The notes under the pieces are model-generated. The model worked only from the letters and a program-made list of their open reading frames with translations, ran no database searches and was not told where the DNA came from. From BOG-908 sp964242115 (GTDB taxonomy: Bacteria > Pseudomonadota > Alphaproteobacteria > Acetobacterales > Acetobacteraceae), in NCBI GenBank assembly GCA_964242115.1, contig CAXSZX010000019.1:1-64000 (forward strand): a stretch of 64,000 nt of DNA. The letters are read 5' to 3'. The stretch's first letter is position 1; every line of letters begins with the position of its first letter. Both the position numbers and the translations under genes were made by a program. Positions 60,508 to 64,000 of the stretch are shown here, in pieces.

Positions 60508-61566
60508 GTGCCGAACCTGCCGGTGAGCCGCATCGACGTCCCGAAGGCCAGCATCCTGGTGCCGGTCTACAACAGCGCGTCCACCCTGCGCCGCTGCCTC
60601 ACCTCGGCCGCCGCGCAGACGCTGCGGGAGGTCGAGATCATCGTCGCCGACGACGCCAGCACCGACGAAAGCGCTGCCGTGGCCGAGGCGGTGGCGGCCA
60701 CCGACCCCCGCATGCGGGTGATCCGCCTGCCGCAAAACGCCGGCAAGCCGCACGCGATGAACCTGATGATGGCCCAGGCGCGCGGCGACTGGGTCGCCGT
60801 GCTCGACGCCGATGATGCCTACGCCCCGGACCGCCTCGCCCGCCTGATCGCCGCCGCCGAGGCCCACGGCGTGGACATGGCGGCCGACAATTTGCGCTAC
60901 GTCGATGCCGGCCTGCCGGCCGACACGTCCGGTTTCGGCGCCGTGCTGCGCACTGCCTTCGACGCGAGCGAGCCGGACCGGGTCATCGCGCTGCTCGACC
61001 TCGTCGCCGCGGCAGACAGCTACGCCGAGTTCGATTATGGCATCCTCAAGCCTGTGGTCCGTCGCAGCTTTGTCGAGGCGCACGGGCTTGCCTACCACGA
61101 GGACAGCCGGCTGGCGGAGGATTTCACCTACCTGCTGGACTACATGGTCGCCGGCGGAAGCTGTGTGCTGTGCAGCACCCCGCTATACGACTGGACGATG
61201 CCCTTCGGCACCCTCTCTCGCCAGTGGACGCAGACCGGGGCCGGCGCCTGGCGCTACGATTACCGCGGCGCGCTGCGCGCCAACGCCCACTACATCGGCC
61301 TGATGCAAGCGCGCGGCCAGCACGCGGTGGTCGCCATGCTGCAGCGCCGCGGCGCCCAATACGCGGTGATGGTGCACTACATCGACGCCCAACGCAGCGC
61401 AGCGGAAGGACGCCGTGCCGCCGCGCTGCTGACCCTGCTCAAACACCCCTCGACCTGGACGCTGCTGGCCCGCCGCGTCACCGGCCGCCTGCGCCGCGCT
61501 GCCGGCCGGACGGCCGGCCCAGCTACCACGCCAACCACGACACCGCTCGGGCCGGCACAACGCTGA
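60508..61566 (+). CDS. Glycosyltransferase family 2
   Basis: A 352-residue GT-A transferase: KASILVPVYNSASTLRRCL, IIVADDASTDES, metal site AVLDADDAYAP. The C-terminal 60 residues are basic and Pro/Thr-rich. The start is GTG 60508. The stop overlaps the next gene (TGATG), so the two are coupled. Confidence 0.9.
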   Translation: MPNLPVSRIDVPKASILVPVYNSASTLRRCLTSAAAQTLREVEIIVADDASTDESAAVAEAVAATDPRMRVIRLPQNAGKPHAMNLMMAQARGDWVAVLDADDAYAPDRLARLIAAAEAHGVDMAADNLRYVDAGLPADTSGFGAVLRTAFDASEPDRVIALLDLVAAADSYAEFDYGILKPVVRRSFVEAHGLAYHEDSRLAEDFTYLLDYMVAGGSCVLCSTPLYDWTMPFGTLSRQWTQTGAGAWRYDYRGALRANAHYIGLMQARGQHAVVAMLQRRGAQYAVMVHYIDAQRSAAEGRRAAALLTLLKHPSTWTLLARRVTGRLRRAAGRTAGPATTPTTTPLGPAQR

Positions 61567-62483
61567 TGCACGGCACCGCCCCAGGCAAACCGCGCGTGCT
61601 GGTGGTCAGCGCCAGCGACTCCCGCTTCATGCCCTTCCTGCGCGGCATGCTCGCCTCCATCGCCCCGCGGCTCGCCGAACCGTACGTCTCCGCGGCCTGC
61701 TTCGACATCGGCCTGTCCGGCGCCGACCGCGACGAGCTGGCCGCCAGCGGCATACAGGTGGCCAGCGCGCGCGCGCATCTCGGGGTTAACGCGGAGGGTG
61801 TGCGCCCAGCCCTGCTCTCCTTCCTCGCCCGCCCGTTCCTGCCGGAGTACTTCCCCGGCTTCGACGTGTATCTGTGGATCGACTCCGACGTCTGGCTGCA
61901 GGACGTCGGAGTGTTCGACGCCTACGTCGCCGGCGCGCTGGCCTCCGGCATGGCCATCGCCCACGAACGCACGCCGGCCTACCGCTTCCAGCGTTTCCTG
62001 CTGCTGTGGACCGGCAAGCACTTCCTGCGCGGCTACGGCGCGCTTGCCACCGCCTGGCTGCTGACCCGGCGCCACGTCAACGCCGGCTTCTTCGCCATCA
62101 GCGCCACCGCGCCGCACTGGGACGCCTGGGCGCGCCGCTACGCCGCCGCCATAGCGCGCACCGGCGACCTGGTGCCGCACGACCAGTTCGCGCTGAACCA
62201 CGCGCTCTATCCCCTGCCGGGGGACGGCGGACGCCTGCCGGTCTGCCTGCTGCCGCCGAGCTGCAACTGGATCTGCGACCGCGGGGTGCCGATGTGGAAC
62301 GACACGGCCGGGGCGTTCTGCGAGCCGTTGGCGCCCTACGCATCGATCGGGGCGCTGCACCTGGCGGGGCCGGCCAAGTCCAAGCGTTACGACATACGGC
62401 GGACCGGGGGGGGCTCGTTCAGCACCTGCATCCTGAGGGGGGCGGCGCCGGGGCATGAGATGGAGTCGCCGGTGGCGAAGTAA
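61566..62483 (+). CDS. Putative glycosyltransferase (GT8-like)
   Basis: A 305-residue protein with a GT-A look: FDVYLWIDSDVWLQD contains the DxD-like metal motif, NAGFFAIS and HDQFALN are typical of GT8-type transferases that act on retained sugars, and a late CNWICDRG. No helix. Coupled to the preceding GT2. The assignment is by motif only; sugar unknown. Confidence 0.72.
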   Translation: MHGTAPGKPRVLVVSASDSRFMPFLRGMLASIAPRLAEPYVSAACFDIGLSGADRDELAASGIQVASARAHLGVNAEGVRPALLSFLARPFLPEYFPGFDVYLWIDSDVWLQDVGVFDAYVAGALASGMAIAHERTPAYRFQRFLLLWTGKHFLRGYGALATAWLLTRRHVNAGFFAISATAPHWDAWARRYAAAIARTGDLVPHDQFALNHALYPLPGDGGRLPVCLLPPSCNWICDRGVPMWNDTAGAFCEPLAPYASIGALHLAGPAKSKRYDIRRTGGGSFSTCILRGAAPGHEMESPVAK

Positions 62484-62605
62484 GCAAGCGGTTCTTTTCG
62501 AAAAAAAGAACCAAAAAACTTTTGTCTCCTGGGTGCTCGTCTCCGAAAGCTTCACGACAGCGCTGACAAAAGCTTTTTGCTTTTTTTCGAAAAAGAAGCG
62601 CTTGT
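62483..62605 (+). repeat. Cloverleaf intergenic repeat, unit R26
   Basis: Fills the convergent gap exactly, from the end of the GT8-like gene to the mltA stop. Left arm GCGGTTC...GAACC, AAAAAACTTTTGTC pairing with GACAAAAGCTTTTT, core CACGACAGC, right arm ending GAAGCGCTTG. Confidence 0.9.
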
Positions 62606-63735
62606 TACGTGCTAGGCCTCGGCACCAACACGTACTCCACCCCTGCCTGGTGCATCTCGCCAGCCTGCCGCTCCGCCGCCGCGCCGGCCCCCAGAAAAAC
62701 ATCCGCCCGAGACGCGCCCACCACGTCCGAGCCCACGTCCTGCGCCAGCAACAACCGCCGCCATGCCTGCCCGGTTACCGGATCCGTGGTGTCGACGAAG
62801 ATCGGCGTGCCCAGCGGCACCGCGCCACGATCCACCGCAGCCGTCCGGCCGGGCAGCAACGCCACGCCCAGCGCACCAGGTGGCCCCAGCGTGTCGTCGG
62901 CGCCGTTCAACACGCGGAAGAAGACGTAGTCTTCGTTGCGGTCCATCACCGCGCCGGCCTGGCCGGGATGTGCCGTCAGCCACGCCCGCACGGACTGCAT
63001 CGTCACCGCGTCCGGCGCCAGCGCCTGCTGCTGGACCAGCACGCGACCAATCGGCGTGTAGGGCCTGCCGTTCTTGCCGTCGTAGCCCAGCCGCACCACG
63101 CCACCGTCGGGCAGGCGCACCCGCCCGGAGCCCTGCACCTGCAGGAAGAGCAAATCCACCGGGTCGGCCAGCCACAGCAGCGGCCGCGCCGCCACCGCGC
63201 GACCCGCCACGATCTCCGCCCGGGTCCAGTACGGCACCAGCGCGCCGCCTTCGACACGCCCCACCAGCGGCGCGCCGTGCGCGTCTCCAGGTAACGGCTG
63301 CTGAACCAGGTCGGCAGGGCGGGCGAGAACCGGCGTCTGGTAGGCGCCGCCCTGCACCAGCGCGCCGCGCACCTCGGGCTCGTAGTAGCCGGTGAACAAG
63401 CCGGGCTGGTCCACACGATACGGCTGGAAGCTGGCTTCGAAGAACCGGCGGATGGCACCTGCGTCGCCGCTGTCGACCGCGCGCGCCGAGTGGCACACCG
63501 CGGCCCACGCGCCGGCGCGGCCGCCATAGGTCTGCGTCAGGCCCTGCCCGCCAAGCACCGTGTCCACCGGCAACAGCGCCAGGCGGCGGCACTCCGCCAC
63601 CAACGCCGGCCATGCCTGTTCCACGTGGTCGGCTTGCCAGCCGGGAACCTGGTCGAAGCTGACCGGGACCAGACCGCCGTTCTGCGGCGCGGCGGGTACG
63701 CAACCGGTCAGGGTGCAGCAGGAAGCCAGAAGCAA
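62605..63735 (-). CDS. mltA: Membrane-bound lytic murein transglycosylase A
   Basis: MltA cuts peptidoglycan glycan strands to 1,6-anhydro ends. The protein has the MltA domain (FEASFQPYRV, GLFTGYYEPEVRGAL, LLFLQVQGSGRVRLPDG, RLGYDGKNGRPYTPIGR) and the 3D domain with catalytic-type Asp motifs (GTPIFVDT, RLLLAQDVGSDVVG, RADVFLGAG). A lipobox-like LTGC lies at its N-terminus, but the charged part of the signal (SKKNR) is encoded by repeat R27 and no ATG is in place. TTG 63735 is the latest start; the frame is open to an ATG at 63864, beyond the repeat. Tim44-like gene upstream fits the usual alphaproteobacterial order. Confidence 0.9.
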   Translation of the reverse strand: MLLASCCTLTGCVPAAPQNGGLVPVSFDQVPGWQADHVEQAWPALVAECRRLALLPVDTVLGGQGLTQTYGGRAGAWAAVCHSARAVDSGDAGAIRRFFEASFQPYRVDQPGLFTGYYEPEVRGALVQGGAYQTPVLARPADLVQQPLPGDAHGAPLVGRVEGGALVPYWTRAEIVAGRAVAARPLLWLADPVDLLFLQVQGSGRVRLPDGGVVRLGYDGKNGRPYTPIGRVLVQQQALAPDAVTMQSVRAWLTAHPGQAGAVMDRNEDYVFFRVLNGADDTLGPPGALGVALLPGRTAAVDRGAVPLGTPIFVDTTDPVTGQAWRRLLLAQDVGSDVVGASRADVFLGAGAAAERQAGEMHQAGVEYVLVPRPST

Positions 63736-63861
63736 GCGGTTCTTTTTTGAAAAAAAGGACCGAAAAACTTTTGTCTCCTTGGGTGCTCGCTGCAGGAGAG
63801 TCCGCGACAGCCGGACCAAAAGTTTCTTGCTGCTTTTTTTCAAAAAAGCAGGCCTTGCTTG
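63730..63861 (+). repeat. Cloverleaf intergenic repeat, unit R27, forming the mltA 5' end
   Basis: Left arm AGCAAGCGGTTC ... GGACC, central AAAAACTTTTGTCTCC, core TCCGCGACAGCCGGACCAAAAG, right arm GCTGC...GCAGGCCTTGCTT. The left arm is the coding start of mltA on the minus strand. Confidence 0.88.
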
Positions 63862-63868
63862 CATCGTT

Positions 63869-64000
63869 TCAGGCGCTACGCGCGGCCGCCAACCGCCAGG
63901 TAAGATCAGGCTGCCGCAGGTCGCGGGAAAAGCTCCACAGATCCTGCAACTCGGTCATCGCGTCGGTGCCCGTGACCGGCTGGCCCTCGCGGTCCGAGGT
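63869..64000 (-). CDS. Tim44-like domain protein, C-terminus (5' end outside window)
   Basis: Forty-three codons and a stop reading in from the right edge. The end MTELQDLWSFSRDLRQPDLTW matches the closing block of bacterial Tim44-like proteins (usually DLWTFxRDxRSxDPNW). The gene precedes mltA, as in many alphaproteobacteria. These proteins are membrane-associated and of uncertain role. Too short in this window for more. Confidence 0.72.
   Translation of the reverse strand, partial: TSDREGQPVTGTDAMTELQDLWSFSRDLRQPDLTWRLAAARSA

Noticed and set aside
1255..63861. Cloverleaf repeats as a CRISPR array or as plain Rho-independent terminators
   Set aside because: They are dispersed, not arrayed with spacers. 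As terminators they also occur within operons and in divergent promoter gaps, and have two hairpins around a third long stem, so termination alone does not explain them.

Overview
The window is GC-rich (roughly 65-70% by eye) alphaproteobacterial chromosome. The gene families (cytochrome bc1 b and c1, oxygen-dependent HemF, FlhF/FlhG, HWE/HisKA_2 histidine kinases, a NepR-like anti-sigma factor, a Tim44-like gene beside mltA) and the many periplasmic or exported proteins fit an Acetobacteraceae-type bacterium. No rRNA, tRNA, CRISPR or transposase gene was seen, and the lineage is inference.

Layout. (1) 1-12.4 kb: the end of a type VI secretion (T6SS) operon on the + strand: tagH C-terminus, tssJ, tssK, tssL (with an OmpA domain), tssM, a tagF-pppA fusion, and a kinase whose N-terminal half carries a tandem array of acidic-Thr-Thr-Val motifs. 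(2) 13.1-34.7 kb: mostly single metabolic or envelope genes: penicillin-acylase-like and amidohydrolase enzymes, a GIN-domain protein, an Lrp/AsnC regulator divergent from hppD, a thermolabile-type asparaginase, CsaA-like protein, Gpt, an MFS exporter, a Tat-exported flavin amine oxidase with its cytochrome c, a GNAT protein, a TonB-dependent receptor fused to an OmpA domain, RidA, CorC/HlyC, and an M15 peptidase with a small exported partner. (3) 34.8-48.4 kb: signalling and housekeeping: a GAF-HisKA_2 kinase, hemF, petBC without the Rieske gene, mtnP, flhFG, a receiver protein with a CheB-CheR-HWE hybrid kinase, opgC and a NepR-like protein. (4) 48.5-62.5 kb: an exopolysaccharide region: a minus-strand operon (initiating sugar transferase, ORC-like AAA ATPase, Wzc-like protein with a degenerate P-loop, three glycosyltransferase-type genes, UDP-galactopyranose mutase) and three glycosyltransferases on the + strand. 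(5) The right edge holds mltA and the end of a Tim44-like gene.

The most striking feature is a family of about 130-bp intergenic repeats, about 27 loci in 64 kb, present at most boundaries between transcription units and sometimes inside operons (tssJ/tssK, tssL/tssM). Each complete unit is a three-hairpin cloverleaf: short closing stem (GCAAGC/GCTTGC), left A/T hairpin, long central stem (AAAAAACTTTTG/CAAAAGTTTTTT, often with GCTGTCGCG/CGCGACAGC), right A/T hairpin. The hairpin bases covary between copies. Several genes begin or end inside a unit: the 5' ends of the acylase, RidA, MltA and Gpt genes and the 3' ends of the receiver and GNAT genes are repeat-derived. I know of no name for this family.
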